In this document: piece by piece, positions 9,895 to 19,500 of the stretch | How the letters are laid out: each line of letters opens with the position of its first letter | Numbering within the stretch: position 1 is the first letter of the stretch | Assembly: GCA_023954095.1 (NCBI GenBank) | Contig: JAMLIQ010000007.1 | Location: 1 to 64,000 of the forward strand | From: Burkholderiaceae bacterium | GTDB taxonomy: Bacteria; Pseudomonadota; Gammaproteobacteria; Burkholderiales; Burkholderiaceae_C | Length of the DNA stretch: 64,000 nt | Reading direction: 5' to 3' | Translations under genes and position numbers: made by a program | The notes under the pieces: generated by a model | Database searches by the model: none | What the model was told of the DNA's origin: nothing | The model's input: only the letters and a program-made list of their open reading frames with translations

Positions 9895-11423
9895 ACACGC
9901 GCAAGGCCGAAAGCGCCGATGTGGCGCTGGTGCTGGAGGGCACGTTCCCCTACGTCAGCGGGGGGGTCTCCAGCTGGATCAACCAGATCATCCGCGCGTA
10001 CCCGGATATCCGCTTTGCCATTGTCTTTCTGGGCAGCCGCCGTGAGGACTACAAGGAATTCAAATACCAGCTCCCGGACAACGTGGTGCACTTTGAAGAG
10101 CACTACCTGTACGCCCACCTGAACGCCCACTACCAGCCCGCCATGCGCGATGGCGACCGCCAGGCCTTCGATCTGATCGACCAGCTGATCGACACCTTGC
10201 ACCTGGGACCCGACAACCCCCAGACCATGCAGGTGTTCCGCCAGGTGGCACTGGAGATGCGCCCCGGCGGCAAGCTGCAGGTCGAAGACTTTCTCTACAG
10301 CCAGCGCGCCTGGGAAATCATCTGCAAGGTGTACCGCGACCACTGCAGCGACCCGTCTTTCGTCGATTTCTTCTGGACCGTGCGCATCATGTTCCAGCCC
10401 TTGTGGCTGCTGGCCCGCGTGGCCAGCGAGCTGATCCCCGTGCGCGTGGTGCACTGCGCCTCCACGGGCTACGCGGGTTTTCTTGGCGGCCTGCTGGAGC
10501 AGACGCGGGGCACGCCGCTGGTGTTGTCCGAGCACGGCATCTACACCAAGGAGCGCAAGATCGACCTGTTCAAAAGCGAGTGGATCCGCGACAACCGCAA
10601 CATCTTTCAGCGCGACCCGACGGAACTGTCGTACTTCCGCCAGATGTGGATCCACTTTTTTGAGTGGCTGGGCCGCTACTGCTACGCCTCGGCCGACCCC
10701 ATCATTGCCCTGTACGAGGCCAACCGCCTGCGCCAGGTGGCCGATGGCGCTGCACCGGAGCGCACCTTCAATATTCCCAACGGCATCGCGCTGGCGCGTT
10801 TTGCGCCGCTGCGCACGCAGCGCCCGGCCACGCCGCCGCCGGTACTGTGCCTGATCGGGCGCGTGGTGCCCATCAAGGACATCAAGACCTTCGTGCGCGC
10901 CATGCGCCGCGTGGTCAACGAGCTGCCCGGCGCCGAAGGCTGGATTGCCGGACCCGCCGAGGAAGACCCTTCCTACGCGGAGGAATGCCAGAGCCTGGTG
11001 CGCAGCCTGGGGCTGGAGCAGAACATCCGCTTTCTGGGATTCCAGAAGGTCGAAGACCTGATGCCGCGCATTGGACTGGTGGTGCTCTCATCCATCAGTG
11101 AGGCGCTGCCGCTGGTGCTGCTGGAGGGCTACGCGGCCGGGGTTCCTGCGGTGTCCACCGATGTGGGTTCCTGCCGCCAGCTGGTGGAGGGCCTCGACGC
11201 CGCAGACCAGGCCCTGGGCGCCTCGGGCAAGATCGTCCCCATTGCCGACCCGCAGCAACTGGCCGACGCCGCCCTGTCGCTGCTGCGCGACCCTGCGGCA
11301 TGGCAGGCCGCCAGCCAGGCTGCCATCGCGCGGGTCGAGCGCTACTACACCGACACCATGATGTTCGACCGCTACCGCGCGGTCTACGACAAGGCCTTTC
11401 ATCAGGCCCAGGGAGCGCACTGA
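9891..11423 (+). CDS. pelF: PelF, GT4 glycosyltransferase of Pel synthesis
   Basis: Cytosolic glycosyltransferase that polymerises the Pel backbone, probably from UDP-GalNAc/GlcNAc. The protein is 510 aa (family about 507) with a GT-B fold. The N-terminal PelF-type motif EGTFPYVSGGVSSW is intact, and the C-terminal domain has the EX7E motif (EALPLVLLE) and a nucleotide-binding GRVVPIKD strand. There is an ATGA overlap with pelE and a TGATG overlap with pelG, so PelE, PelF and PelG are probably made in coupled amounts. Confidence 0.96.
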   Translation: MNTRKAESADVALVLEGTFPYVSGGVSSWINQIIRAYPDIRFAIVFLGSRREDYKEFKYQLPDNVVHFEEHYLYAHLNAHYQPAMRDGDRQAFDLIDQLIDTLHLGPDNPQTMQVFRQVALEMRPGGKLQVEDFLYSQRAWEIICKVYRDHCSDPSFVDFFWTVRIMFQPLWLLARVASELIPVRVVHCASTGYAGFLGGLLEQTRGTPLVLSEHGIYTKERKIDLFKSEWIRDNRNIFQRDPTELSYFRQMWIHFFEWLGRYCYASADPIIALYEANRLRQVADGAAPERTFNIPNGIALARFAPLRTQRPATPPPVLCLIGRVVPIKDIKTFVRAMRRVVNELPGAEGWIAGPAEEDPSYAEECQSLVRSLGLEQNIRFLGFQKVEDLMPRIGLVVLSSISEALPLVLLEGYAAGVPAVSTDVGSCRQLVEGLDAADQALGASGKIVPIADPQQLADAALSLLRDPAAWQAASQAAIARVERYYTDTMMFDRYRAVYDKAFHQAQGAH

Positions 11424-12796
11424 TGGCGGGCATCGGCTTCGAGCTGCGCCACATGCTGCGCAAGAACACGCTGCTGAATCTGGTGCAGGCCTATGCCTAT
11501 GCCAGCGTCATCGGCTCCGGGCCCTGGGTGTTCTCCATCGTGGGCATTCTGCTGATCGGTATCTTCAGCGCCAGCGTCGTGGTGCCGTCATTTCTGGTGA
11601 CACAGTTCCAGACTTCGGTGACCTACCTGGTGGCCAGCAGCCTGATCCTGACCGGACTGGTGCAGCTGGCGTTCACCCGATTCATTTCAGACCGCCTGTT
11701 TGAAAAGCAGCAGGACCTGGTCTTGCCCAACCTGCACGGCCTGTTGCTGGTGGTACTGGTCGTGGCAGGCGCCCTGGGCAGCCTGGCGCTCTTCGTGGTG
11801 CTGCCCGGCCAGGGCCTGCTGTACCGCCTGCTGATGCTGGCCGGTTTCACCCTGATGTGCGGGGTCTGGGTACTGACGATTCTGCTGTCGGGCATGAAGC
11901 GCTACAAGGTCATCGTGGCGCTGTTCGGGCTGTCCTACCTGCTGATCGTGGTCAGCGCCCTGCTGCTGCGTCCCTATGGTCTGGAAGGACTGCTGGGAGG
12001 CTTTGTGCTGGGCAACTATGTCCTGCTGGCAGGCATGTGGCTGCTGGTGGTGCGTGAATTCAACCCCACAGGCCGCCTCGTGGCCTTTGACTTTGCACGC
12101 CGCAGCATGCTCTACCCCTCGCTCATCGCGATTGGCCTGCTCTACAACCTGGGCATCTGGGCGGACAAGTTCATGTTCTGGTATTTCCCGCCGACCTCGC
12201 AGGCCATCATCGGCGGCCTGCGGGCCTCGCTCATCTATGACATGCCGGTCTTCCTCTCCTATCTGTCGATCATTCCGGGCATGGCGGTTTTCCTGGTGCG
12301 CATCGAGACCGATTTTGTGGAGTTCTACGACAAGTTCTACGACGCCGTACGCAGCGGCGGATCGCTCGAATACATCGAGTCCATGCGCGACGAAATGGTC
12401 TATTCGATCCAGCAGGGCCTGGGCGAGATCGCCAAGATCCAGACGCTGGCGGTGCTCATCACCTTCGTGGCCGGGCCCGCGATACTCGATGGTCTGGGCA
12501 TCTCGCGGCTGTATTTGCCGCTGCTCCATGTCCAGGTCATCGGCGCAGGCCTGCAGGTGGGCCTGATGGCCATCCTGAATGTCTTCTTCTACCTGGACCA
12601 GCGCCGTACCGTGCTGCTGCTGTGCATCGAGTTCGTGGTGCTCAACGTCGTGCTGACCGGCCTGACCCTGGCCTTTGGTGCAGCGCTCTATGGCTACGGT
12701 TTTGCCCTGGCAACCCTTATCACGCTGTCTACCGGCCTGGCGCTGCTGACCCGCAGCCTCAACCAGCTGGAATACCGCACCTTCATGCTGCAATAG
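11423..12796 (+). CDS. pelG: PelG, MOP-superfamily Pel transporter
   Basis: Polytopic inner-membrane protein (457 aa; Pseudomonas 456) of the polysaccharide flippase superfamily, expected to move Pel across the inner membrane with PelD and PelE. About twelve hydrophobic helices are visible from about residue 25 to the end. The N-terminal GIGFELRHMLRKNT motif is typical of PelG. The ATG at 11423 overlaps the pelF stop. Confidence 0.95.
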   Translation: MAGIGFELRHMLRKNTLLNLVQAYAYASVIGSGPWVFSIVGILLIGIFSASVVVPSFLVTQFQTSVTYLVASSLILTGLVQLAFTRFISDRLFEKQQDLVLPNLHGLLLVVLVVAGALGSLALFVVLPGQGLLYRLLMLAGFTLMCGVWVLTILLSGMKRYKVIVALFGLSYLLIVVSALLLRPYGLEGLLGGFVLGNYVLLAGMWLLVVREFNPTGRLVAFDFARRSMLYPSLIAIGLLYNLGIWADKFMFWYFPPTSQAIIGGLRASLIYDMPVFLSYLSIIPGMAVFLVRIETDFVEFYDKFYDAVRSGGSLEYIESMRDEMVYSIQQGLGEIAKIQTLAVLITFVAGPAILDGLGISRLYLPLLHVQVIGAGLQVGLMAILNVFFYLDQRRTVLLLCIEFVVLNVVLTGLTLAFGAALYGYGFALATLITLSTGLALLTRSLNQLEYRTFMLQ

Positions 12797-12837
12797 CCGA
12801 AGGTACAGCACAATCCCCCAACTGCTTCCTGAACACC

Positions 12838-14004
12838 ATGCAACCGTTTCACCACTTCTTGCGCCTGTGCGCCCTGCCCCTGACCGCACTCCTGGCCTCC
12901 TGTGGCGGTGGAGATCCGGGCGAAACTCCAGCCACTGTCGTCACCGTGCAGATCACGGCGCCAACGGCCACCGACAACGTCTTCACGGCCGGCACGCCTG
13001 TGGCCGTGCGCGCCAGCGCCACCCTCAATGGCGCTGCCGTGGCCGATGGCACAGTGGTGAACTTCTCGGCGCCTTCGGCAGTGTTTGTCCCCGCTTCACC
13101 CACCAGCCGCGCCGGGGCGGCTGCCAGCACATTGACCAGCAACGCCACCGGCCCTCTGGCAGTCAGCGCATCCGTCACGGAAGGCGGCCAGACCGGCTCG
13201 GCAACGCAGACCCTCTATCTCCGGCCCCAGCCTGGACCGATGGGAATCCTGGTTCCGGCGTACTTCTACCCCTCTGCCACCTCGGACTGGAACACGCTGA
13301 CCGCCAGTGCGGCCGCCCATCCCTCGGTCGCCATCACGGCCATCATGAACCCCAGCAACGGGATCTTCAGCAGCGCAGATGCCAACTTCACCCGCGCAAC
13401 CACGCAGTTTGTGGAGGCCGGGGGCACGGTGCTGGGCTATGTCTACACCCGCTACGGCAAGGGCAGCCGCTCGCTCGCCGATATCAAGGCGAACATCGAC
13501 AAGTACCTTCAGTTCTATGGACGGGAACGTATCAGCGGCATTTTTCTCGATGAAATGGCCGGCGAAACTTCAAAACTCGACTTCTACCGGGAGATCTACC
13601 GCTACATCAAAGGCATTGATCCCAGCCTGCGCGTGGTGGGCAACCCGGGCCTGGTGCCCGCCGCCGAGTACACCGGGGTCGCCGACACCCTGGTCAGCTT
13701 CGAAGGCACGGCGGCCGACTACCAGAAATACGATCCGCGCACGCAAAACGCCTGGCTGTACACCCACGCCAACAGAACGCAAGCCATGCTCACCCACAAC
13801 ACCGCCACTTGCAGCGCCATGCAGGGGGCGGTGCAGGCCGCGGCATCGGCCCGCAACAACGCCGGGTGGGTGTATGCCACCGAACGCGAGTTCAACTACG
13901 CCACGGGTGTGGGCAACCCCTGGGCGGCCCTGCCGACCTACTGGGAGGCCCTGGTGCAGACCGTGGGCGCCGTGAACACCGGGGCGACGCTGCCCCGCTG
14001 CTGA
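12838..14004 (+). CDS. Lipoprotein with Ig-like and spherulin-4 glycosidase domains
   Basis: The protein is 388 aa. A lipoprotein signal peptide has the lipobox LLASC, followed by GGGD. An Ig-like beta-sandwich lies at about residues 35-130, then a spherulin-4 (PF12138-like) TIM barrel at about 140-388. The barrel contains GIFLDEM with adjacent acids D238-E239, matching the Asp-Glu pair of GH135 Sph3 enzymes. Known members cleave alpha-1,4-linked GalN/GalNAc polymers, chemically related to Pel. The gene starts 42 bases after pelG on the same strand, so it is probably an eighth gene of the operon. My inference is a surface or periplasmic enzyme that trims or releases Pel. Substrate is unproven, and the Ig boundary is approximate. 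Confidence 0.82.
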   Translation: MQPFHHFLRLCALPLTALLASCGGGDPGETPATVVTVQITAPTATDNVFTAGTPVAVRASATLNGAAVADGTVVNFSAPSAVFVPASPTSRAGAAASTLTSNATGPLAVSASVTEGGQTGSATQTLYLRPQPGPMGILVPAYFYPSATSDWNTLTASAAAHPSVAITAIMNPSNGIFSSADANFTRATTQFVEAGGTVLGYVYTRYGKGSRSLADIKANIDKYLQFYGRERISGIFLDEMAGETSKLDFYREIYRYIKGIDPSLRVVGNPGLVPAAEYTGVADTLVSFEGTAADYQKYDPRTQNAWLYTHANRTQAMLTHNTATCSAMQGAVQAAASARNNAGWVYATEREFNYATGVGNPWAALPTYWEALVQTVGAVNTGATLPRC

Positions 14005-14008
14005 AAAC

Positions 14009-14025
14009 CGGCTGACGTTCAGCCG
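14009..14025. terminator. Stem-loop between convergent pel operon and hisA
   Basis: A perfect 7-bp stem (CGGCTGA / TCAGCCG) with a 3-base loop overlaps the hisA stop codon and lies 5 bases after the spherulin-domain gene. Read on the minus strand it is followed by a short T4 run, so it may end the hisCBHA transcript; on the plus strand there is no T-tract. Confidence 0.45.
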
Positions 14026-14759
14026 TTCAGCGCATCGGCGCGCGCCTGGGCAGCGGCAAAGTCGAGGTCGCCCGAGTAGATGGCGCGCCCACAGATCACG
14101 CCCTCCACGCCTTCGTCCTCCACGGCGCAGAGATTCTCGATGTCCTGCATGCTGCCCAGTCCGCCGGAGGCGATCACGGGGATGGTGAGCGCCTGGGCCA
14201 GCTTGACGGTCGCCTCGACGTTGATACCCGAAAGCATGCCGTCGCGCCCGATATCCGTGTAGATGATGGACTCGACGCCCCAGTCCTCGAACTTCCTGGC
14301 CATGTCTACCACTTCATGGCCGGTGAGCTTGCTCCAGCCATCGGTCGCCACCTTGCCGTCCTTGGCATCGAGGCCGACGATGATATGGCCGCCAAAGGCC
14401 GTGCAGGCGTCCTTGAGGAAGCCAGGGTTCTTGACGGCCGCCGTGCCGATGATGACGTAGCGCAGGCCGCCATCGATGTATTTCTCGATGGTGTCCAGGT
14501 CACGGATGCCGCCACCGAGCTGCACCGGAATGTCGTCACCCACCTCGCGCAGGATGGACTTGATGGCCGCGTAGTTCTTGGGTTTGCCCGCGAACGCACC
14601 ATTGAGGTCCACCAGATGCAGACGGCGCGCGCCCGCATCCACCCATTTGCGCGCCATGGCGGCAGGATCCTCGCCAAACGTGGTGGATTGATCCATATCG
14701 CCTTGCTTGAGGCGAACGCAGTGGCCGTCTTTGAGGTCAATGGCGGGAATGAGAAGCAT
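14019..14759 (-). CDS. hisA: HisA, phosphoribosylformimino-AICAR isomerase
   Basis: Fourth step of histidine biosynthesis (ProFAR to PRFAR). The protein is 246 aa, the normal length. The beta/alpha barrel begins with [16 protein letters not shown] and includes VDLNGAF with the N-terminal catalytic Asp, and YTDIGRDGM with the C-terminal one. It is the last gene of a hisC-hisB-hisH-hisA block. The usual next gene, hisF, is absent; the convergent pel operon occupies that position. Confidence 0.97.
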   Translation of the reverse strand: MLLIPAIDLKDGHCVRLKQGDMDQSTTFGEDPAAMARKWVDAGARRLHLVDLNGAFAGKPKNYAAIKSILREVGDDIPVQLGGGIRDLDTIEKYIDGGLRYVIIGTAAVKNPGFLKDACTAFGGHIIVGLDAKDGKVATDGWSKLTGHEVVDMARKFEDWGVESIIYTDIGRDGMLSGINVEATVKLAQALTIPVIASGGLGSMQDIENLCAVEDEGVEGVICGRAIYSGDLDFAAAQARADALNG

Positions 14760-14776
14760 GGTGGATTCGAGAAAAA

Positions 14777-14799
14777 AGGGGCTTCGACAGGTTCAGCCC
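14777..14799. repeat. Short GC-rich dispersed repeat (GGGCTTCGACAGGTTCAGCCC type)
   Basis: An interrupted palindrome with GGGCT and AGCCC ends lies in the 101-base gap between hisA and hisH. Near-identical motifs are common in betaproteobacterial intergenic DNA, from memory. No other copy was seen in this window. Confidence 0.35.
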
Positions 14800-14860
14800 A
14801 GGCGAAAGAAAAGGACGGGAAAACGAACTTGTAAAGGCAGAGCGCAGCGATTGCAAGCGA

Positions 14861-15529
14861 TCACGGATTCCAGTGCAGGAAATTGCGGTACAGCTGCAAG
14901 CCATGTTCAGCGCTTTTTTCCGGGTGGAATTGCGTCGCAAAAAGATTATCGCGTGCGATGGCGGCGGCAAAAGGACTTCCGTAATCGGCCTCGCCTGCAC
15001 AGTGGCGCGCATCGAGCGGCCGGGCATAAAAACTGTGCACGAAATAGAAGTAGCTGCCGTCGGGCACTCCGGCCCAGACCGGGTGCACCGCACCGCCATG
15101 GGCAAGCTGGCGCACCTGGTTCCAGCCCATCTGCGGCACCTTGTAGCGGCTGCCGTCCGGCTGGGTCCGCCCCGCCAGGTTGAACTTGAGCACCTCGCCA
15201 TGGATCAGGCCCAGGCCCGGCGTGTCGCCCTCGGCGCTGTGGTCCAGCAGCATCTGCATGCCCACACACACGCCAAACAAGGGCTTGGTGGCGGCGGCTT
15301 CGAGCACCGAATCGCGCAGCCCCGATTCGTGCAGCTCGCGCATGCAGTCGGGCATGGCGCCCTGCCCTGGCAGCACGATGCGCTGGGCGGCGCGCACGTC
15401 CTCGGGGCGCGAGGTGACGAGCACCTGCCAGCCGCTGCCCTCGGCGGCGGCCTGCACGGCCTGCGATACCGAGCGCAGGTTGCCCATGCCATAGTCCACG
15501 ACCGCCACGGTTTTTACTACTGAATTCAT
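14861..15529 (-). CDS. hisH: HisH, glutamine amidotransferase of IGP synthase
   Basis: Glutaminase subunit that supplies ammonia to HisF for imidazole-glycerol-phosphate formation. The protein is 222 aa. The class-I amidotransferase triad is visible: the nucleophile in GVCVGMQ, and His-Glu in FHPEKS. The partner hisF is not in this window. The start codon lies inside a palindromic repeat, which contributes the first codons and displaces any normal upstream region. Confidence 0.96.
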   Translation of the reverse strand: MNSVVKTVAVVDYGMGNLRSVSQAVQAAAEGSGWQVLVTSRPEDVRAAQRIVLPGQGAMPDCMRELHESGLRDSVLEAAATKPLFGVCVGMQMLLDHSAEGDTPGLGLIHGEVLKFNLAGRTQPDGSRYKVPQMGWNQVRQLAHGGAVHPVWAGVPDGSYFYFVHSFYARPLDARHCAGEADYGSPFAAAIARDNLFATQFHPEKSAEHGLQLYRNFLHWNP

Positions 15530-15572
15530 AGCTGCTGGCGCATACCAGATAAGCGGTTGAGCCCGTTTTTAC
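15526..15572. repeat. AGCGCTT-family palindromic repeat copy, hisB-hisH junction
   Basis: A degenerate member of the dispersed repeat seen elsewhere in this window: CATAGCTGCTGGCGC, a spacer, then AAGCGGTTGAGCCCGTTTTT. It fills almost all of the hisB-hisH gap and includes the hisH start codon. Confidence 0.6.
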
Positions 15573-15580
15573 CAAAAATA

Positions 15581-16204
15581 TTAGAGCGACCCTTTGGTCG
15601 ACGGAATGGTACCGGCGCTGCGCGGGTCGCGCTCGACGGCGGCGCGCAGCGCGCGCGCAAAGGCCTTGAATGCCGTTTCGCACTGGTGGTGGGCGTTCAC
15701 GCCACGCAGGTTGTCCACGTGCAGCGTCGCTCCCGCGTGGTTCACGAACCCCTGGAAAAACTCATGCGTGAGCTGGGTGTCGAACGCACCGATCATGCCG
15801 CTGGTGAACGGAATGTTCAGCACCAGGCCCGGACGGCCCGAAAGGTCGATGACCACGCGCGAGAGCGCCTCGTCCAGCGGCACATAGGCGTGGCCGTAGC
15901 GGCGGATGCCTTTCTTGTCGCCCACGGCGCGTGCAAAGGCCTGGCCGATGGTGATGCCCACGTCTTCCACCGTGTGGTGGCCGTCGATGTGCAGATCGCC
16001 CTCGGCATGCACCTCCAGGTCGATCAGGCCGTGGCGTGCGATCTGCTCCAGCATGTGGTCAAAAAAACCGATGCCGGTGTGCAGGCTGGCCTGTCCCGTG
16101 CCGTCAAGGTTCAGGCGCACGGTGATGCGCGTCTCGGCGGTATTGCGGCTGACTTCAGCCGTGCGGTCAGTGGAGGCGGAAGGTACGAGTGCGGAAGAGG
16201 TCAT
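15581..16204 (-). CDS. hisB: HisB, imidazoleglycerol-phosphate dehydratase
   Basis: Monofunctional dehydratase (207 aa) without the phosphatase domain of enterobacterial HisB. The metal-binding motifs [21 protein letters not shown] and NAHHQCE are intact. A longer upstream frame exists only because hisC is open in that frame; the ATG at 16204 overlaps the hisC stop (ATGA), so the two are translationally coupled. Confidence 0.96.
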   Translation of the reverse strand: MTSSALVPSASTDRTAEVSRNTAETRITVRLNLDGTGQASLHTGIGFFDHMLEQIARHGLIDLEVHAEGDLHIDGHHTVEDVGITIGQAFARAVGDKKGIRRYGHAYVPLDEALSRVVIDLSGRPGLVLNIPFTSGMIGAFDTQLTHEFFQGFVNHAGATLHVDNLRGVNAHHQCETAFKAFARALRAAVERDPRSAGTIPSTKGSL

Positions 16205-17319
16205 AGCGAGGCCTGGAGTGCTTGCAACATGCGCATATTGTCGTCGGCAGAACCCACCGTCAGGCGCAGGCAATTCGCCAGCAATGGGTGCATTGTAGAA
16301 ACGTTCTTGATCAGGACCTTGCGCTCGCGCATGCCGGCAAAGGTGCGGGCGGCGTCGGGCACGCGCACCAGCACCATGTTGGCCTCGCTGTCCCAGCACT
16401 TCTGGATGCCGGGCATGCTGCGCAGAGCCGCCAGCAGCACCTCGCGCTGCGTACGCAGTTCCCGTGCCTGTTCGGCAAATACCTCGGCGTGCTCCAGCGC
16501 GAACAGCGCGGCCTCGCAGTTCAGCACGCTCACGTTGTAGGGCGGGCGCACCTTGTCGATCTCGCCCACCAGTGCCGTCGGCCCGATGAGGTAGCCCAGG
16601 CGCACGCCGGCCAGGCCGAACTTGCTGAGCGTGCGCATGAGCAGCACATGGCCGTTGCGCGCGGGCTCGGCGCGCATGCGGTCCAGCCAGGTGCGGCTGG
16701 CGAAGGGCTGGTAGGCCTCGTCCATGACCACGATGCCTCCCTGGGCGCCCACCGCATCCACAATGCGCTGCACCACCGCTTCGTCCCACAGGGTCGCTGT
16801 GGGATTGTTGGGGTAGGCGATATGGGTGATGGCCGGGCGGTGCGCACGAATGGCGGCCAGCATGGCGGCTTCGTCCAGCGCAAAGTCGGGCGTGAGCGGC
16901 ACCCCCACAAAATCGAGCCCCTGCAGCTGGGCGCTCATGGCGTACATCACAAAGCCCGGCACCGGCGCCAGCACCACGGCACGCTGGCCGCCTTGCGCCT
17001 CGGGCGGAATGGCGCAGGCCAGGGACACCAGGCTGATGAGCTCGTCCGAACCATTGCCCAGGATCAGCGCATGGCCGCCGGGCAGACCGGCGTAGCGCGC
17101 CAGCGCAGCACGCAGTTCGCCGTTGCGGGTGCCGGGATAGCGGTTGAGCGCGAGGCCCCCCAGGCGCTGGCCCAGTGCAGCCTGCAGCGTCGGCGGCAGG
17201 CTGAAGGGATTTTCCATGGCGTCCATCTTCAGCAGCCCTTCGGCCGATTGCACGGTGTAGGCATGCATGGCGCGCACGTCGGGACGGATGCGGTTCAGGG
17301 CTTGGTCGGTAGTGGTCAT
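16201..17319 (-). CDS. hisC: HisC, histidinol-phosphate aminotransferase
   Basis: PLP-dependent class I/II aminotransferase (372 aa). The Schiff-base lysine is in [12 protein letters not shown], and the motifs NPFSLPP, NGSDELI and YPNNPT are typical of HisC. Its ATG overlaps the vapC stop by four bases, so hisC is downstream of, and coupled to, a toxin-antitoxin pair rather than to hisD. Confidence 0.96.
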   Translation of the reverse strand: MTTTDQALNRIRPDVRAMHAYTVQSAEGLLKMDAMENPFSLPPTLQAALGQRLGGLALNRYPGTRNGELRAALARYAGLPGGHALILGNGSDELISLVSLACAIPPEAQGGQRAVVLAPVPGFVMYAMSAQLQGLDFVGVPLTPDFALDEAAMLAAIRAHRPAITHIAYPNNPTATLWDEAVVQRIVDAVGAQGGIVVMDEAYQPFASRTWLDRMRAEPARNGHVLLMRTLSKFGLAGVRLGYLIGPTALVGEIDKVRPPYNVSVLNCEAALFALEHAEVFAEQARELRTQREVLLAALRSMPGIQKCWDSEANMVLVRVPDAARTFAGMRERKVLIKNVSTMHPLLANCLRLTVGSADDNMRMLQALQASL

Positions 17320-17768
17320 TCGGTGGCGTCCAATGCGGCGGGGGCTACAAGGAAAGGGTTGATGGGGCGCACGGCGTCCAGGGGCTGGTCATGCGGCAGG
17401 GCCTCGGTCAGCAGGTAGCGGCAGCCCTGCTGGTGGGCGGACGAGAGGATCAGCGCATCCCAGTAGCCCAGGCCGTGGCGGTCCTGCAGATCCCAGGCGC
17501 CGTCAACGGTGTAGGCATCCAGGTGCGGCGGCAGCCAGACGCGCAGGCGGCGCACCTGGGCACGCACCTGCGGCAGGACATGCGGACCCGAAAACCGCTG
17601 GATGGCCTGGTTGTACAGTTCGTTGAGCACCTGCGAGCTGATGCGCCCGCTGCGCGTCTCCCAGCAAAAGCGCAGCCATTCACGGGCGCGCGCCTGGCGC
17701 GCGGGGTCGCGTTCGTCCACGCTGGCCAGCAGCACTTCGGTATCGACAAAGATCGGGGCGGTGGCCAT
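17316..17768 (-). CDS. PIN-domain VapC-like ribonuclease toxin
   Basis: The protein is 150 aa, with a PIN fold. Acidic residues D9 (FVDTEVLL), E50 (LNELYN) and D104 (GYWDALIL) are in the usual places. The last motif reads LLTEALPHD where the family normally has a Glu-Asp pair, so the fourth Asp is replaced by Ala (A123) while E122 remains; activity may be weakened. It lies 3 bases after the ribbon-helix-helix antitoxin gene and overlaps hisC. By family it would cleave RNA unless bound by the antitoxin; no target can be predicted. Confidence 0.85.
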   Translation of the reverse strand: MATAPIFVDTEVLLASVDERDPARQARAREWLRFCWETRSGRISSQVLNELYNQAIQRFSGPHVLPQVRAQVRRLRVWLPPHLDAYTVDGAWDLQDRHGLGYWDALILSSAHQQGCRYLLTEALPHDQPLDAVRPINPFLVAPAALDATE

Positions 17769-17771
17769 GGC

Positions 17772-17996
17772 TCAGCGCAGAAAAAGCTGGTCGCGCGGCA
17801 CATAGGGGCCGCTGGAAGCGCCCCAGGTCTCGAAACCCAGCGCCTCGCGCATGGCCTGGGCATAGGCGTCTTCCTGGCGCATTTTCTCGGCCAGCCACTC
17901 CCCCAGCAGACGCGAAACGCTGCTGCCGCGCTTGGCGGCCTCGATGCGCACCCACTCGGCAGTGGCATCCTCCATGGTGATGGTGACGTTTTTCAT
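17772..17996 (-). CDS. VapB-like ribbon-helix-helix antitoxin
   Basis: The protein is 74 aa. The N-terminal strand MKNVTITMEDATAEWVRI is a ribbon-helix-helix DNA-binding motif, followed by helix SVSRLLGEWLAEKM. The C-terminal tail is polar and probably binds the PIN toxin. I chose the ATG at 17996; the longer open frame would run through the operator. Autoregulation through the palindromes at 18007-18041 is expected from the family. Confidence 0.85.
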   Translation of the reverse strand: MKNVTITMEDATAEWVRIEAAKRGSSVSRLLGEWLAEKMRQEDAYAQAMREALGFETWGASSGPYVPRDQLFLR

Positions 17997-18006
17997 GGAA
18001 CATAGT

Positions 18007-18041
18007 TTACACGAACTTCGTGTAACACGAGTTTCGTGTAA
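18007..18041 (-). promoter_or_regulatory. Double palindromic operator of the vapBC-his transcript
   Basis: A perfect 19-bp palindrome, TTACACGAA-C-TTCGTGTAA (18007-18025), overlaps a second imperfect one (18023-18041) that ends in the same TTCGTGTAA half-site. They lie 11 bases upstream of the antitoxin start and just past the mocR stop. The arrangement matches ribbon-helix-helix antitoxin operators. Because vapBC overlaps hisC, the same site should influence hisCBHA. Confidence 0.75.
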
Positions 18042-18043
18042 AT

Positions 18044-19492
18044 CTAGGCTGCCTTGCGTGGCACCGCCGCCATGGCACAGGCCAGCGCCCCCACCCGGCA
18101 CAAAGCACGCACATGGTCTGCGGTCCAGTCACCCCCCACGCCAATGCGCAGGCAATTGCGAAAGCGTCCCCCGGTACCAAAAATCGTCCCGGGCGGCACC
18201 AGAATGCGTTCGGCCAGAAACGCCTGGTGCAGTTGCACGGTGTCCACCCCGCGCGGCAACTCCAGCCAGAACAGCAAGCCACCGGGTGGGTCGCTGACCC
18301 GGGTGCCGGGCGGGAAGGATGCGGCAATCACCCGGCGCACATCGTCCATGCGCGCCGCAATGGCTGCACGCAGCTGGCGCATGGCGGCGGCATGGCCTGC
18401 CTGCCCGATGAGGTCGGCCAGCGCCAGTTCCAGCACCGGCGACTGTCCGCCGGCCTGCATGTCCTTGATGCGGCGCAGGGGATCGGTCCAGCGCCCCGCC
18501 TCGACCCAGCCCAGGCGCAGGCCGGGGGCCAGCGTCTTGGAGAACGAATCGCACAGCATCACATGGCCCGTGGCATCGTAGGATTTGACGGAGCGCCGGT
18601 GCTCGTCCTGCTCGGCCAGGTCGCTGTAGATGGCGTCCTCGATCACCGCCAGTCCGTGCTGAGCGGCCAGCTGCGCCAGGCGGCGGCGCTCGCCTTGCGG
18701 CATGCAGGCGCCCAGCGGGTTGCTCAGCGTGGGCACGACCAGCAAGGCCTTCACGGGCTGCGTTTCCAGCGCCAGTTGCAAGGCATCGAGCGAGATGCCA
18801 TGCCGGGGGTGCGTGGGAATTTCCAGTGCCTTGAGATGCAGCCCTTGCAGCACCTCCAGAAAAGAGAAATGCGTGGGTGACTCCAGCGCGACCACATCCC
18901 CCGGCTGCGTCACCGCACGAAGGCACAGGCTGATGCTGTCCATGCAGCCGCCGGTGATGAGGATGCGCTCGGGGTCCAGGCTGCAGCCCAGCCCCACCGC
19001 ATACCGCGCGATGGCCCGGCGGGCATCTTCATGCCCGTTCGATGAAGGATAGGTGCACAGCAACTGCCGATGGCGCTGGGCTGATCGGGTGACGGCGCGG
19101 CGCACACGGTCTACGTCCAGCAGGTCCGGCCCGGGCGTGCCACTGCTGAACGACACCACGTCGGCAGAATGCGGCGTGCCCAGAATGCGCTGGCCCAGCC
19201 AGTCCACCGACACCTCGCGCGGGCGGCGCAGGCCCCGCGAAACACTGGGTTCGGGCAGCGCCGCAGGCCGGGCTGCGACGAAATAGCCCGAGCGGGGCCG
19301 CGCCGTGACCAGGCGCGCATCTTCCAGCCAATGGTAGGCCTGCACCACCGTGCTTTGCGCCACGCCGCGCTGGCGGGCGAGCGCGCGCACCGAGGGCATG
19401 CGCGAGCCACGCCCCAGGGAGCCATTGCGGATCAACCCGGCCATCTGCGTGGCGATCTGCAGGTACAGCGGTGGTGAATCATCAAGGGCCAT
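18044..19492 (-). CDS. MocR-family GntR/aminotransferase-like regulator
   Basis: The protein is 482 aa. An N-terminal GntR winged helix (residues 1-75, with GSRMPSVRALARQRGVAQST) is followed by a fold-type I aminotransferase domain. The PLP lysine motif is SFSKTLAPGLRLGW. MocR proteins are transcriptional regulators that use PLP or an amino compound as effector. It lies between the two his blocks and is divergent from the DUF2917 gene, its most likely target besides itself. Confidence 0.9.
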   Translation of the reverse strand: MALDDSPPLYLQIATQMAGLIRNGSLGRGSRMPSVRALARQRGVAQSTVVQAYHWLEDARLVTARPRSGYFVAARPAALPEPSVSRGLRRPREVSVDWLGQRILGTPHSADVVSFSSGTPGPDLLDVDRVRRAVTRSAQRHRQLLCTYPSSNGHEDARRAIARYAVGLGCSLDPERILITGGCMDSISLCLRAVTQPGDVVALESPTHFSFLEVLQGLHLKALEIPTHPRHGISLDALQLALETQPVKALLVVPTLSNPLGACMPQGERRRLAQLAAQHGLAVIEDAIYSDLAEQDEHRRSVKSYDATGHVMLCDSFSKTLAPGLRLGWVEAGRWTDPLRRIKDMQAGGQSPVLELALADLIGQAGHAAAMRQLRAAIAARMDDVRRVIAASFPPGTRVSDPPGGLLFWLELPRGVDTVQLHQAFLAERILVPPGTIFGTGGRFRNCLRIGVGGDWTADHVRALCRVGALACAMAAVPRKAA

Positions 19493-19500
19493 ACGGCATT

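Noticed and set aside
15581..16789. HisB with a 195-residue N-terminal extension
   Set aside because: The extension is hisC read in another frame; the ATG at 16204 gives a normal HisB.
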